DNA of 13,073 bases from Desulfobulbaceae bacterium UBA5628 (GTDB lineage Bacteria > Desulfobacterota > Desulfobulbia > Desulfobulbales > Desulfurivibrionaceae), in assembly GCA_002421565.1 (NCBI GenBank), contig DIKC01000123.1, forward strand, positions 1 to 13,073, read 5' to 3'. Under the pieces are notes generated by a model. It saw nothing but the letters and a program-made list of their open reading frames with translations. It made no database searches and was not told where the DNA came from. The first letter of the stretch is position 1; the number at the start of each line of letters is the position of its first letter. Shown piece by piece: positions 6,476 to 13,073 of the stretch. Position numbers and translations under genes: made by a program.

Positions 6476-6521
6476 CGAAAATAAAATTAACCGGCCAACC
6501 GAGGAGGGACTCCGGCCAGCC
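6476..6521 (-). terminator. Rho-independent terminator candidate after the kinase/activator operon
   Basis: On the minus strand GGCTGGCCGGAG (6521-6510) pairs with CTCGGTTGGCC (6503-6493). This gives 11 pairs including three G-T wobbles and one bulged G, around the loop TCCCTC. A T-rich run, GGTTAATTTTATTTTCG, follows from 6492 to 6476. It lies about 80 nt after the activator stop codon and would insulate the Usp/TauE operon from read-through. Confidence 0.5.
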
Positions 6522-6580
6522 AGCGGATGACGCCCGCCCCGGTTTGCGAGGGCGGAAAGGGGGCCATACCCCAGCCGGAT

Positions 6581-6597
6581 TGTTCAATTGTGAAACA
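6581..6597. promoter_or_regulatory. Activator-site copy 3 (TGTTCA-N5-GAAACA)
   Basis: The site reads TGTTCAATTGTGAAACA and ends 3 bp from the stop codon of the activator gene. It is the most symmetrical of the three copies. It is centred about 358 bp upstream of the predicted sigma-54 start site, far but within reach of DNA looping. The terminator candidate lies between it and copy 2. Confidence 0.65.
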
Positions 6598-6599
6598 GA

Positions 6600-7949
6600 C
6601 TAGGTAAGCCCCATCTCCTTAAGCTTGCGCCAGAGGGTGGTGCGGGAAATACCGAGCAGCTCGGCGGTGCGGAGTTGGTTGTTGCCGCTGTACTTATAGA
6701 CTGCGCGGATATAATCGCTTTCGTAATCGCGCAGGGAGAGGATGCCGTCCGAGGCCACGGAGGCGATTTGCAGCATGCTGAGATCCGGGGGGAGTTCGCG
6801 CACCGTCAGGATGTCGCTCTCGGCCATTGCCACCGCCCGTTCGACGATATTCTCCAGTTCCCTGACATTGCCCGGAAAGGAATAAGCCAGCAGCAACTGG
6901 AGAAAATCCCGGTCGGGTTCCTTGATCTTTTTGGCGAAGATCCGATTGTACTTGTCGATGAAATGGGCGACCAGCAGCGGGATGTCTTCCTTGCGCCGGC
7001 GCAGGGGCGGCACTTCCAGGTAGACCACGTTGAGACGATAGAAAAGGTCCTCGCGAAACTCTCCGTTGGCGGCCAGTTGCTTGATGTCCTTGTTGGTGGC
7101 GGCGATCACCCGGATATCGATGCGGAGCGGCCGCACCCCGCCGACCCGCAACAGGGTCTTTTCCTGAAGGACGCGCAACAGCTTGACCTGCATGGAATGG
7201 GGCATATCCGCCACTTCGTCGAGAAAAAGGGTGCCCTTGTCCGCGGTTTCCAGCAGCCCCGGCTTTTCCGAGACGGCGCCGGTAAAGGCGCCTTTTTCGT
7301 GCCCGAACAGCTCGTTGGCCATCAGTTCCTCGGTAAAACTGGCGCAGTTGAAGGGCACGAAGGGGCCGTTTTTCCGGGGGCTCTCATGGTGCAGGGCCCG
7401 GGCGATCAGTTCCTTGCCGGTGCCCGATTCTCCCTGGATGATCACCGAACAATCGACCCGGGCCACCTTGTCGATCACCGAGAAGATCTGCTGCATGGCC
7501 GGGCTGCTCCCCACAATCTCACGGAAACGGCGGCGCTGGTGGACCTCCTCCTTGAGGCGCACATTCTCCAGGGCGAGACCGACCTTGTCGGCGGCCTTGG
7601 CCAGGATCAATTTGAGGGCATCGATCTTGAACGGTTTGGCCAGGTAGTAAAAGGCCCCCTGCTTGGTCACCTCCACGGCCGCGTCCAGGGAGGAGTAGCC
7701 GGTGAGGACGATTACTTCGGTGCAGTCGGATATCGCTTTGGTCCGTTGCAGCAGCTCGATTCCGTCGAGTCCCGGCATCTTGACATCGGTGATCACGACA
7801 TGGGGCGGCCGGGCCTTGATCGAGGCCAGGGCGGCCTGGGGGTCGGAAAAAACCGCCACCTCGTATCCCTCGGCGGTCAACGTCTTCTTAAGCCGGGAGA
7901 GGAGAATTTTCTCGTCATCCACCACCATGACCCGCAGCCGTTGTTCCAT
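6600..7949 (-). CDS. NtrC/AtoC-family sigma-54-dependent response regulator
   Basis: This 449-aa cytoplasmic activator has the full three-domain layout. The receiver domain (about 5-120) has Asp11/Asp12, phospho-acceptor Asp55 (VVITDVKMPG) and Lys105. The AAA+ domain (about 143-375) has Walker A GESGTGKE (173-180), the sigma-54 contact loop GAFTGA (220-225), Walker B FLDE (242-245) and FPGNVREL (358-365). A Fis-type helix-turn-helix ends the protein (RTAELLGISRTTLWRKL, 427-443). The ATG at 7949 was preferred because the family start is a few residues before the first strand and GGAAGG lies just upstream; it leaves 1 nt after the kinase TGA. An alternative ATG at 7967 would add six residues and overlap the kinase. 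It is co-transcribed with the kinase. Its probable target is the sigma-54 promoter and the three dyads at 6242-6597. Confidence 0.97.
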   Translation of the reverse strand: MEQRLRVMVVDDEKILLSRLKKTLTAEGYEVAVFSDPQAALASIKARPPHVVITDVKMPGLDGIELLQRTKAISDCTEVIVLTGYSSLDAAVEVTKQGAFYYLAKPFKIDALKLILAKAADKVGLALENVRLKEEVHQRRRFREIVGSSPAMQQIFSVIDKVARVDCSVIIQGESGTGKELIARALHHESPRKNGPFVPFNCASFTEELMANELFGHEKGAFTGAVSEKPGLLETADKGTLFLDEVADMPHSMQVKLLRVLQEKTLLRVGGVRPLRIDIRVIAATNKDIKQLAANGEFREDLFYRLNVVYLEVPPLRRRKEDIPLLVAHFIDKYNRIFAKKIKEPDRDFLQLLLAYSFPGNVRELENIVERAVAMAESDILTVRELPPDLSMLQIASVASDGILSLRDYESDYIRAVYKYSGNNQLRTAELLGISRTTLWRKLKEMGLT

Positions 7950-7950
7950 A

Positions 7951-9684
7951 TCAGCCTTCCCCGCCATTGTTCCGGACCAGCGGCAGACGGATACGAACCA
8001 AGGTGCCGCCCGCTTCCGGAGTCTCCACGCTGATGGTGCCGCCATGTTCCTGGACAATGCCATAGCTCACGTAGAGGCCAAGTCCGGTGCCTTCGCCGGC
8101 CGCCTTGGTGGTGAAGAAAGGATCAAAGACCCGGAGCAGATCTTCCGGGGCAATGCCCGGGCCGGTATCGGCAATCTCGATGACCGCAAAGATCCCTGTC
8201 TCTTCCGGGGCCGCCGTGATCGCCAGGATACCGCCCCGTTGCATGGCCTGCACCCCGTTGAGCATCACATTGACCAGAACCTGCTCCAGTTTGCCCCGGT
8301 TGCCCAAGACCGGCATCGGGGTCTCGGCGATCTCCTGGCGCAGGTCGACATCATGCAGGCGCAATTCATGGCCCACCAATTTCACCGCTTGGCGCAGTAG
8401 CCCCCGGACATCGTATTTCGCGACCCCGGACTCCTTAACCGATCTGGCATAGCCCAACAGATTGTCCACCACGGTGGAGGCGCGCTGAGTTTCGGCCAGA
8501 ATATCCTCCACCAGTTCGGCCAGTTCCTCGCGGGACAAATTGTAACGGCTTTCCCGGATGGTCTCGGCGGAGAGGGAAATATTGGCGAGCGGGTTGTTGA
8601 TTTCATGGGCCACCCCCGAGGCCAGGATCCCGATGGAGGCCAGCTTCTCCGATTCGATCAACTGAACCGATTTGTCCTGCAGCATCTGGATGGTCTGGGC
8701 CAGGGATTCCCGGGAGAGTTCCAGAGTGTCGAGCATGGTGTTAAAAGAGCGTTGCAGAGAGATCGTTTCCACATCGCCATGCACATCGATCCGCAGATCG
8801 GTCTCCCCGGCGGCAATCCCACGCGCCGTGGCCTCCAGCCGCTGCAAGGGGGCGATGATGGCCTTGGACAGAAACCAGGTGAACAGTGAGCCGAACAAGG
8901 CCAGGATCACCAGGGCTCCCAGCAGCAGGCGCTGGGAACGCACCACATACCCGGTGATATTGGCCCGTTCCCGGTCGGCCAGCTTGGAAATGATCTCCTC
9001 CATGCCGGTGGCGGAATTCCGGATGGCCGTCAGCAGCCGACCTTCCTCCTGGCTGTGCGCGGAGAGCTGGCGCACCAGTTCCAAGTAGTCATCGCAGATC
9101 CGGGGCCCGGCCGGATCGCCGTCGCAATTGGCGCGTAAGGAACTGACCATCTCGGTCAGATCGTGAAAATATGCCTGCTCCATAGACAGAACATAATTTT
9201 TTTCCAAAAGCCGAATTTCGAAGATATCCCGGATCTGGTCGGCTCGTCCGCTGTCGATGGCCAACTGTTCAAGTTGACGCCCGCTTAGGCGCAAACGGGC
9301 AATCAATGATTCCAATTGCCGGTGGTTGCGGCTGAAATCATCCATACGCGAGGAATAATCGGTCAGAAAATCGATGAGGTTGCGATAATCATCTTCGCCG
9401 AAGGCCTTGATGATGTCGGGCTTAAAACTGGCAATCAGGTCCGACAGGCTGACAAGTACGGAATCGATGCGTTCGAGATAAACCGGGTCGCGCCGAATGA
9501 TGTAATTTTTTTCATTGCGCCGCAGTTCGAGCAAGGCCTCCTTGGAATCGTCGGCGATCTCCACCAGCCTCTGGAGGTCAACCACCCGGCCGATCTGACC
9601 GTAGACAAAAATGCCGAAAATAAAGGCGATGGCCAGATAAAGGGTATATCCCAGCAGCATTTTATGAAAGATTCGCAGACGCAT
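7951..9684 (-). CDS. NtrB-type sensor histidine kinase with a large helical periplasmic sensor
   Basis: This 577-aa inner-membrane kinase has TM1 at about 9-29 and an all-helical periplasmic region at 30-250. TM2 at about 253-273 is followed by a HAMP domain (274-326, with the IIAPLQRLEATARGIAAGETD segment split across helix 1 and the connector). The HisKA domain has His360 (GVAHEINNPLANI). The HATPase domain has the N-box (VNVMLNGVQAM, Asn472/Asn476), DTGPG (506-510), FDPFFTTK (520-527) and GTGLGLY (532-538). The sensor carries two related segments, LRRNEKNYIIRRDPVYLER and IRLLEKNYVLSMEQAYF, a pattern seen in helical bimodular (HBM) sensors that bind small carboxylates or similar ligands. 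The ligand is unknown. The start ATG at 9684 lacks a good ribosome site; the next in-frame ATG (9660) would shorten the cytoplasmic N-tip. It forms a two-gene unit with the activator. Confidence 0.95.
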   Translation of the reverse strand: MRLRIFHKMLLGYTLYLAIAFIFGIFVYGQIGRVVDLQRLVEIADDSKEALLELRRNEKNYIIRRDPVYLERIDSVLVSLSDLIASFKPDIIKAFGEDDYRNLIDFLTDYSSRMDDFSRNHRQLESLIARLRLSGRQLEQLAIDSGRADQIRDIFEIRLLEKNYVLSMEQAYFHDLTEMVSSLRANCDGDPAGPRICDDYLELVRQLSAHSQEEGRLLTAIRNSATGMEEIISKLADRERANITGYVVRSQRLLLGALVILALFGSLFTWFLSKAIIAPLQRLEATARGIAAGETDLRIDVHGDVETISLQRSFNTMLDTLELSRESLAQTIQMLQDKSVQLIESEKLASIGILASGVAHEINNPLANISLSAETIRESRYNLSREELAELVEDILAETQRASTVVDNLLGYARSVKESGVAKYDVRGLLRQAVKLVGHELRLHDVDLRQEIAETPMPVLGNRGKLEQVLVNVMLNGVQAMQRGGILAITAAPEETGIFAVIEIADTGPGIAPEDLLRVFDPFFTTKAAGEGTGLGLYVSYGIVQEHGGTISVETPEAGGTLVRIRLPLVRNNGGEG

Positions 9685-9806
9685 AACGAAACGGCCTATA
9701 GGCTGATCCTTTTTTTGCTAAATTTCTCTTTTCACCTCAAAAAAACTGGGGGAAAAGCATTTAACTCTCTCGCCAGTTAAGCCCAAAAGAAGAGCACCGA
9801 CTGGCA

Positions 9807-10211
9807 TCAGCGCACACCGATGGGAAAGCGGCGGGACAGCCATTCGGGAAAACCTCCCCGGTAGGTCGAAACGTTTTTGTAACCGGCTTTTTGCGCCGCG
9901 ACCGCGGCGGAGGGAGCCAGTCCTCAGTCGTAACCCCGGCAATAAAACACCAGCGGGATATTTTTGTCGCTGGGCAGCAGGGATGCGATCTGCTCGAACT
10001 GGTCAGGGGGGATATTGATCGCCCCACTGATATGGCCCTGCCGATACTCCTGATTGGTGCGGACGTCGATTACCATAAGTTGGCGGGGTTGGTTAAGGCG
10101 GGCCTTGAGTTCCTCGGCGCTGATATTAGGGATCTCCCCGGCCGTCGCCGCCCCGGCTAACGGCAACAGCAGCGAGAGGGCCAGGATCAACGCGACAATC
10201 TTCTGGGGCAT
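9807..10211 (-). CDS. Secreted rhodanese-like selenoprotein (in-frame TGA read as Sec96)
   Basis: This is a 134-aa single rhodanese domain with a signal peptide (MPQKIVALILALSLLLPLAG, cut near ATA/GE), so it is probably periplasmic. Domain landmarks are LMVIDVRTNQEY, GHISGAINIPPD, the catalytic Cys91 in FYCRGYD, then codon 96 = TGA (9926-9924). The frame continues GLAPSAAVAAQKAGYKNV and TYRGGFPEWLSRRFPIGVR to a TGA at 9809-9807. These are the last helix, strand and Gly-x-Pro-x-Trp tail of a normal rhodanese, so the reading past TGA restores full length. From memory, related periplasmic rhodaneses have Cys at this spot (CRGxxC), and Cys/Sec exchange is the classic mark of a selenoprotein. A SECIS-like hairpin follows. 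AAGGAG lies 7 nt before the ATG. The alternative is a nonsense-mutated pseudogene; the preserved downstream frame and hairpin argue against that. Predicted role: periplasmic sulfur or selenium transfer or redox chemistry. Confidence 0.85.
9885..9926 (-). promoter_or_regulatory. SECIS-like hairpin for Sec insertion in the rhodanese mRNA
   Basis: Immediately after TGA (9926-9924) the minus strand folds as GGCT (9918-9915) with AGCC (9888-9885), a 5x5 internal loop, then CGCCGC (9909-9904) with GCGGCG (9899-9894). The 6-bp upper stem is capped by the loop GGUC (9903-9900). The GG-U in the apical loop starts 20 nt after the TGA, close to the 18 nt I count for E. coli fdhF. This is the expected shape of a bacterial SECIS bound by SelB. 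Confidence 0.75.
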
Positions 10212-10252
10212 ATTTTTCTCCTTGGTTGTTTGCTGGTTGCGATAGTATCCTG

Positions 10253-10281
10253 TTTGTACGCTTAGGCTGAAAAAATTTCAA
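10253..10281 (-). promoter_or_regulatory. Possible sigma-70-type promoter for the rhodanese
   Basis: TTGAAA (10281-10276) and TACAAA (10258-10253) are separated by 17 bp on the minus strand, about 40 nt before the rhodanese ATG. It lies in the 90-nt divergent gap shared with the AsmA-like gene. The match is moderate only. Confidence 0.3.
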
Positions 10282-10301
10282 GTAACCAGGAGGAGAACGC
10301 C

Positions 10302-11051
10302 ATGAAAAAAATCTTGGCAGCCGGAGGCATCGTGGCGGTGCTGCTGGTGGTGGCGGTGGCGCTGTTGTGGAGCAATATCAATACGATAATCGAAAGGGGG
10401 ATTGAAACCATCGGCCCTAAAATACTGCAGGCCGAGGTCACCGTCAACAAGGTCAATATCGAAGTGACCGAGGGGAGCGGCACCATCAATGGTTTGACCA
10501 TCGGCAACCCCAAGGGTTTCAAGACCGATTACGCCTTTAAGCTGGGCAGCATTGCCGTGGCCCTGGATCCGGCTTCCCTGACCACGGACACGGTGCGGAT
10601 CAAGAGCGTCGTCATCCAGGCCCCGGATATCATCTATGAAGGACTGACCGGGAAAAGCAACCTGGAGCAACTCCAAGCCAATGCCCTGGCCTTTGTCGGA
10701 GGAGGCGCGCAAAAGACGGGGGCAACCGATTCCGCCGGGTCCGGCAAGAAAGTACGGATCGATTATCTTAAAATTGAAAACGGCAACATCGGAGTGAGCG
10801 CCGCCCTGCTGCAAGGCAAGAAACTGACCGTCCCCCTGCCCACCATCGAACTCCGGGATATCGGCAAAAATAAAGACACGACCATGGCCGATGCCCTGGG
10901 CCAAGTGCTGGGAGCCATCAACAAGGCCGCTCTGCCCGCGATCCAGAAAGGGATCAGTGCCATCGGCGAGGGTTTGAAAGATGCCGGCCGCACCTTGCAG
11001 GAAGGGGCGGAGAAAGGGTTTGAAGGCATTAAAGGGCTGCTCGGGAAATAA
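10302..11051 (+). CDS. AsmA-like membrane-anchored protein
   Basis: This 249-aa protein has one N-terminal membrane anchor (residues about 4-24, ILAAGGIVAVLLVVAVALLW) and an otherwise soluble, presumably periplasmic, body. The early region (ILQAEVTVNKVNIEVTEG, then GTINGLTIGNPKGF, AFKLGSIAVALDPASL) is the beta-rich pattern of the AsmA/DUF748-like superfamily. Members are thought to act at the cell envelope, some as lipid-transfer bridges, but this short form is uncharacterised. The C-terminal 50 residues form an amphipathic, Ala/Gly/Lys-rich helix (IQKGISAIGEGLKDAGRTL). AGGAGGAG lies a few bases before the ATG. It is followed after 20 nt by mscS, so the two are probably an envelope-stress operon. 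Confidence 0.75.
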   Translation: MKKILAAGGIVAVLLVVAVALLWSNINTIIERGIETIGPKILQAEVTVNKVNIEVTEGSGTINGLTIGNPKGFKTDYAFKLGSIAVALDPASLTTDTVRIKSVVIQAPDIIYEGLTGKSNLEQLQANALAFVGGGAQKTGATDSAGSGKKVRIDYLKIENGNIGVSAALLQGKKLTVPLPTIELRDIGKNKDTTMADALGQVLGAINKAALPAIQKGISAIGEGLKDAGRTLQEGAEKGFEGIKGLLGK

Positions 11052-11071
11052 CGGCAAGAGGGCAGGAAATC

Positions 11072-11899
11072 ATGGAAAAGGAAATCGCCACCATCCAGAC
11101 CGCCGTCAACCGGATCGTTGAATTCTTTATCGATTACAGTTTTCAGGTGATCGGGGCGATCATCGTCCTGATCGTCGGGATAATGCTCGGGAAATGGGTC
11201 GCCAACGGCATTGAACGGCTATGCGAAAAAAAAGGGCTGGATGTAACCCTGGCCCACTTCATCGCCTCGATCGGCAAAGCGGTGATCGTGGTTTTCGCGG
11301 TGATCATCGCCCTGAGCAAATTCGGGATCACCATTGCCCCGTTTGTGGCGGCGATCGGCGCTGCCGCCTTTGGCGCCACCTATGCTATCCAAGGGCCGCT
11401 TTCCAACTATGGCGCCGGCCTCTCAATCATTATCGGCCGCCCCTTTGTGGTGGGCGATACCGTCCAGGTGGCCGGGGTGTTCGGGATGGTGGAGGCGGTT
11501 AAAATGGCCTACACCACCTTGGTTACCGAAGACGGGGTCAGGATCACCATCCCCAACAAACACATTGTCGGCGAGATCCTCCACAACTCCGGCGGCTATC
11601 GTATTGTCGAGGGAACAGTGGGAATCAGCTACGGCGATGACCCGGAAAAAGCACTCCGGACGATCCGGGAAACCATGGCCCGTTTCGAACAGGTGGCACA
11701 GACCCCGGCGCCCCAGATCGGGGTCGAGGCCTTTGGCGATTCTTCCGTCAATATCGGCTTCCGCTATTGGGTGCCGACCCAGAAATACATTGAAAGCATG
11801 CACACGGTGAACCTCGCGGTCTACAAGGCGCTGGGCCAGGCGGGCATCACCATCCCCTTCCCGCAAAGGGTGGTAACCATGGTCCCGGCAGGAGACTGA
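11072..11899 (+). CDS. mscS: Small-conductance mechanosensitive channel MscS
   Basis: This 275-aa protein is the size of E. coli MscS. It has three predicted membrane helices: TM1 at about 22-40, TM2 at about 66-82, and pore-lining TM3 at about 88-118. TM3 has the Gly/Ala-rich packing surface (AAIGAAAFGATYAIQGPLSN) and then RPFVVGDTVQVAG, the start of the cytoplasmic beta domain. The conserved IPNKHI-x-GEILHN segment follows at about 160-173, then the vestibule domain. It opens under membrane tension to release solutes on hypo-osmotic shock. The start has a CAGGAAAT ribosome site. It lies 20 nt after the AsmA-like gene and is convergent with birA (46-nt gap; no clear terminator seen). Confidence 0.93.
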   Translation: MEKEIATIQTAVNRIVEFFIDYSFQVIGAIIVLIVGIMLGKWVANGIERLCEKKGLDVTLAHFIASIGKAVIVVFAVIIALSKFGITIAPFVAAIGAAAFGATYAIQGPLSNYGAGLSIIIGRPFVVGDTVQVAGVFGMVEAVKMAYTTLVTEDGVRITIPNKHIVGEILHNSGGYRIVEGTVGISYGDDPEKALRTIRETMARFEQVAQTPAPQIGVEAFGDSSVNIGFRYWVPTQKYIESMHTVNLAVYKALGQAGITIPFPQRVVTMVPAGD

Positions 11900-11945
11900 G
11901 CCGGACTCTGGCGCGACCATTCGCCTGGATAGCAATGACCTGCGT

Positions 11946-12872
11946 TCAATCCAGATACTGAATTTCGCCGGCGTATTCGGTGATCAGGGTGTGATGATGG
12001 CGGAGGAGCAGGCCGCCGGTGGGATCAATGCCTTCCACCATTGCCTGATATTGGGGGGATTGCTGGACATCGAAGCCGAAGACGACCTTGCGGCCGATGG
12101 TGTCGCTGAGCTTCAGCCAGGCGGCGAGCAGGGGGTGAAGAGGGGCGGCGAGGTCATCGGGATCGCGGCCGTCGGCCAGTTGCTCGGCTTCGGCCTCATG
12201 GAGCAAGCCGATATTCCAGGCCAGCTTACTCAGCAGCCGGGCCGCCACCTCTTCCAGGATCAGGGGGGCGACGGCCGCCTCCTTCATTGAGGTTGCCAGG
12301 TCGGCCAGTTCCGGCGGAAAGCGGTCGTTGTTGACGTTGAGCCCGATCCCGATCAGCACGTATTCCTCGCCGAACCGCTCACCCCGCACGGTTTCCACCA
12401 GCACCCCGGCCATTTTACGGCCGCCCAGATGAAGATCGTTGACCCATTTGAGATGGGCCTCGATCCCGTAATGGCGCACGGTTTCGCAGCAGGCGACCCC
12501 GGCGGCCAGGGGATAAAGGCGGCCATGTTCGGGCAGGAGGGTGTTGACCAGAACCAGGGTCAGCCAAAGACCGCCGGGCGGCGCATGCCATACCCGGCGA
12601 AAACGGCCCTGGCCGGCTTCAAGCTGATCGGCCAGCAGCACCAAGCCGGAGGGAAAGGAACGGTTTTCCGTTTCAAAACGGCGGATCAGCTCGCGGGCGT
12701 AATCCATGCAACGGCCTTGGCGGGTGAAGCGTTCGATCCGGCTGCCCACCATCGCCCCGTAGCGGCCGATCCGCGCTGCCCGCTCCCGGTCAAGCAAAGA
12801 ACTCCGGCCGGGGATTTCCTCGTCGGCCAGCAGCCGCGCCACCGCTTCCGGGCTAAGAGATTCTACTCCCAT
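11946..12872 (-). CDS. birA: Biotin--[carboxyl-carrier protein] ligase
   Basis: This 308-aa protein joins biotin, via biotinyl-AMP, to a lysine of a carboxylase carrier domain. Motifs: ADQLEAGQGRFRRVW (81-95) is the biotinyl-AMP loop, KWVNDLHLGGRKMAGVLVE (142-160) is the catalytic/biotin segment with Lys142, Asn145, Asp146 and Lys153, and GIGLNVN (175-181). There is no N-terminal winged helix of the E. coli BirA repressor type, so it is probably a non-regulatory ligase. Its first 50 residues are not conserved as far as I can tell. The loop is unusual: E. coli has GRGRRG, here GQGRFR, keeping the key Arg (Arg90) but changing two neighbours. The ATG overlaps the 3' end of the biotinyl-domain gene by 10 nt, so ligase and acceptor are probably co-translated. 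Confidence 0.92.
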   Translation of the reverse strand: MGVESLSPEAVARLLADEEIPGRSSLLDRERAARIGRYGAMVGSRIERFTRQGRCMDYARELIRRFETENRSFPSGLVLLADQLEAGQGRFRRVWHAPPGGLWLTLVLVNTLLPEHGRLYPLAAGVACCETVRHYGIEAHLKWVNDLHLGGRKMAGVLVETVRGERFGEEYVLIGIGLNVNNDRFPPELADLATSMKEAAVAPLILEEVAARLLSKLAWNIGLLHEAEAEQLADGRDPDDLAAPLHPLLAAWLKLSDTIGRKVVFGFDVQQSPQYQAMVEGIDPTGGLLLRHHHTLITEYAGEIQYLD

Positions 12873-13073
12873 TCCGCTTTGACGCGGGTGATGATCCTTT
12901 CGATCATCGGCAGCCGATCCTCCGGGCAGACCCCAAACAGCGGTTCGCCCTGGTCGAGACTGATCCCCGGCTGGAAGTAAACCGAATGGATGATCCCCGG
13001 CTCGCCCTCGTAATAAATCGGGGTGTCGCGCTTCATCAGCGACATGATCACCACCTCGTCGCCGGCCTTGATC
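12863..13073 (-). CDS. Biotinyl (biotin carboxyl carrier) domain protein, C-terminal end (5' end outside window)
   Basis: The frame is open to the window edge, so only the last 69 residues are visible. They read as a biotinyl domain: the lead-in AGDEVVIMSLMKRD corresponds to the family pattern GDxVxxxEAMKM, with the Lys of LMKR as the expected biotin site. The mirror-image half EGEPGIIHSVYFQPG and SLDQGEPLFGV follows, and a helical tail (LPMIERIITRVKAEWE) ends the protein. The acceptor motif is SLMKR rather than the usual AMKM. The parent could be a carboxylase subunit with a C-terminal carrier domain or a free carrier protein; this cannot be decided here. Its stop lies inside the birA start, linking substrate protein and ligase. 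Confidence 0.75.
   Translation of the reverse strand, partial: IKAGDEVVIMSLMKRDTPIYYEGEPGIIHSVYFQPGISLDQGEPLFGVCPEDRLPMIERIITRVKAEWE

Noticed and set aside
6466..6486. Fur-box-like GATAATCATTA on the minus strand
   Set aside because: Only part of the 19-bp Fur pattern is present, it overlaps the terminator T-tract, and it is not near a start site.
6369..6587. 72-codon minus-strand frame in the regulatory region
   Set aside because: No ribosome site, no domain-like sequence, and it covers the terminator candidate and abuts or overlaps activator dyads.
6675..8033. Long plus-strand open frame of 452 codons antisense to the activator
   Set aside because: It mirrors a clear NtrC-family gene in GC-rich DNA; its translation is His/Gly/Asp-rich with no recognisable fold and no start context.
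9691..9700. Palindrome GCCTATAGGC just before the kinase gene
   Set aside because: Ten bases only, with no matching partner site or clear promoter; likely chance.
9718..10027. Two overlapping minus-strand reading frames across the rhodanese 3' part (9718-9942 and 9761-10027)
   Set aside because: They are in other frames, have no ribosome site and give arginine-rich, non-domain sequences.
9924..10211. Rhodanese as a truncated 95-aa protein or a nonsense-mutated pseudogene
   Set aside because: The frame after the TGA stays open and encodes the missing conserved end of the domain, and a SECIS-like hairpin with GGU in the loop follows at the right distance. Pseudogene remains the fallback if Sec machinery is absent.
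1..13073. CRISPR arrays, tRNA or rRNA genes, insertion sequences, prophage genes
   Set aside because: I saw no regularly spaced repeats, no cloverleaf-like or rRNA sequence, and no transposase, integrase or phage-like proteins.

Overview
The window comes from a GC-rich bacterial chromosome. The gene content fits an anaerobic, sulfur-metabolising member of the Desulfobacterota/Deltaproteobacteria: a YedF-type selenium-associated protein, a TauE/SafE permease paired with a TIGR02186-type membrane protein, many UspA-like proteins, a sigma-54 regulatory system, and a rhodanese that appears to use selenocysteine. The taxonomic placement is an inference from gene content. No rRNA or other phylogenetic marker is present.

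Layout. The left edge carries the C-terminal half of an MFS transporter (+), then yedF (+). Convergent to these is a tightly packed eight-gene minus-strand operon read from about 6190 down to 1473: a degenerate Usp-like protein, a TauE/SafE permease, a TIGR02186-like protein, a two-domain UspA, a single-domain UspA, a stand-alone receiver domain, a 63-aa protein, and a Usp-like protein sharing an N-terminal motif with that 63-aa protein. Several junctions overlap (TAATG twice, TGATG once) or are 4-6 nt apart, so co-translation is likely. Next comes a regulatory region of about 400 nt (6191-6599), then a minus-strand two-component pair: a sensor kinase at 7951-9684 and an NtrC-family sigma-54 activator at 6600-7949. 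Beyond these is a secreted rhodanese (-) with an in-frame TGA and a SECIS-like hairpin. Then come a divergent AsmA-like/MscS pair (+) and, at the right edge, a biotin-protein ligase (-) overlapping the end of a biotinyl-domain protein (-).

How it fits together. The 6191-6599 region holds one good -24/-12 (sigma-54) promoter pointing into the Usp/TauE operon and three copies of a 17-bp imperfect dyad, TGTTCA-N5-GAAACA, centred about 97, 174 and 358 bp upstream of the predicted start site. That is the normal arrangement for enhancer sites of an NtrC-type activator, and such an activator is encoded immediately next door. The simplest model is that the kinase/activator pair switches on a sulfite-export/universal-stress operon through sigma-54. 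The operon also contains its own receiver-only protein, which could feed back on phosphotransfer.

The second notable item is the rhodanese. A conventional reading stops at TGA 9926-9924, five residues after the catalytic Cys. The frame stays open for another 38 codons that complete a normal rhodanese fold, and a hairpin with a GGU apical loop lies 20 nt after the TGA. This is best read as a periplasmic selenoprotein, consistent with yedF in the same window.
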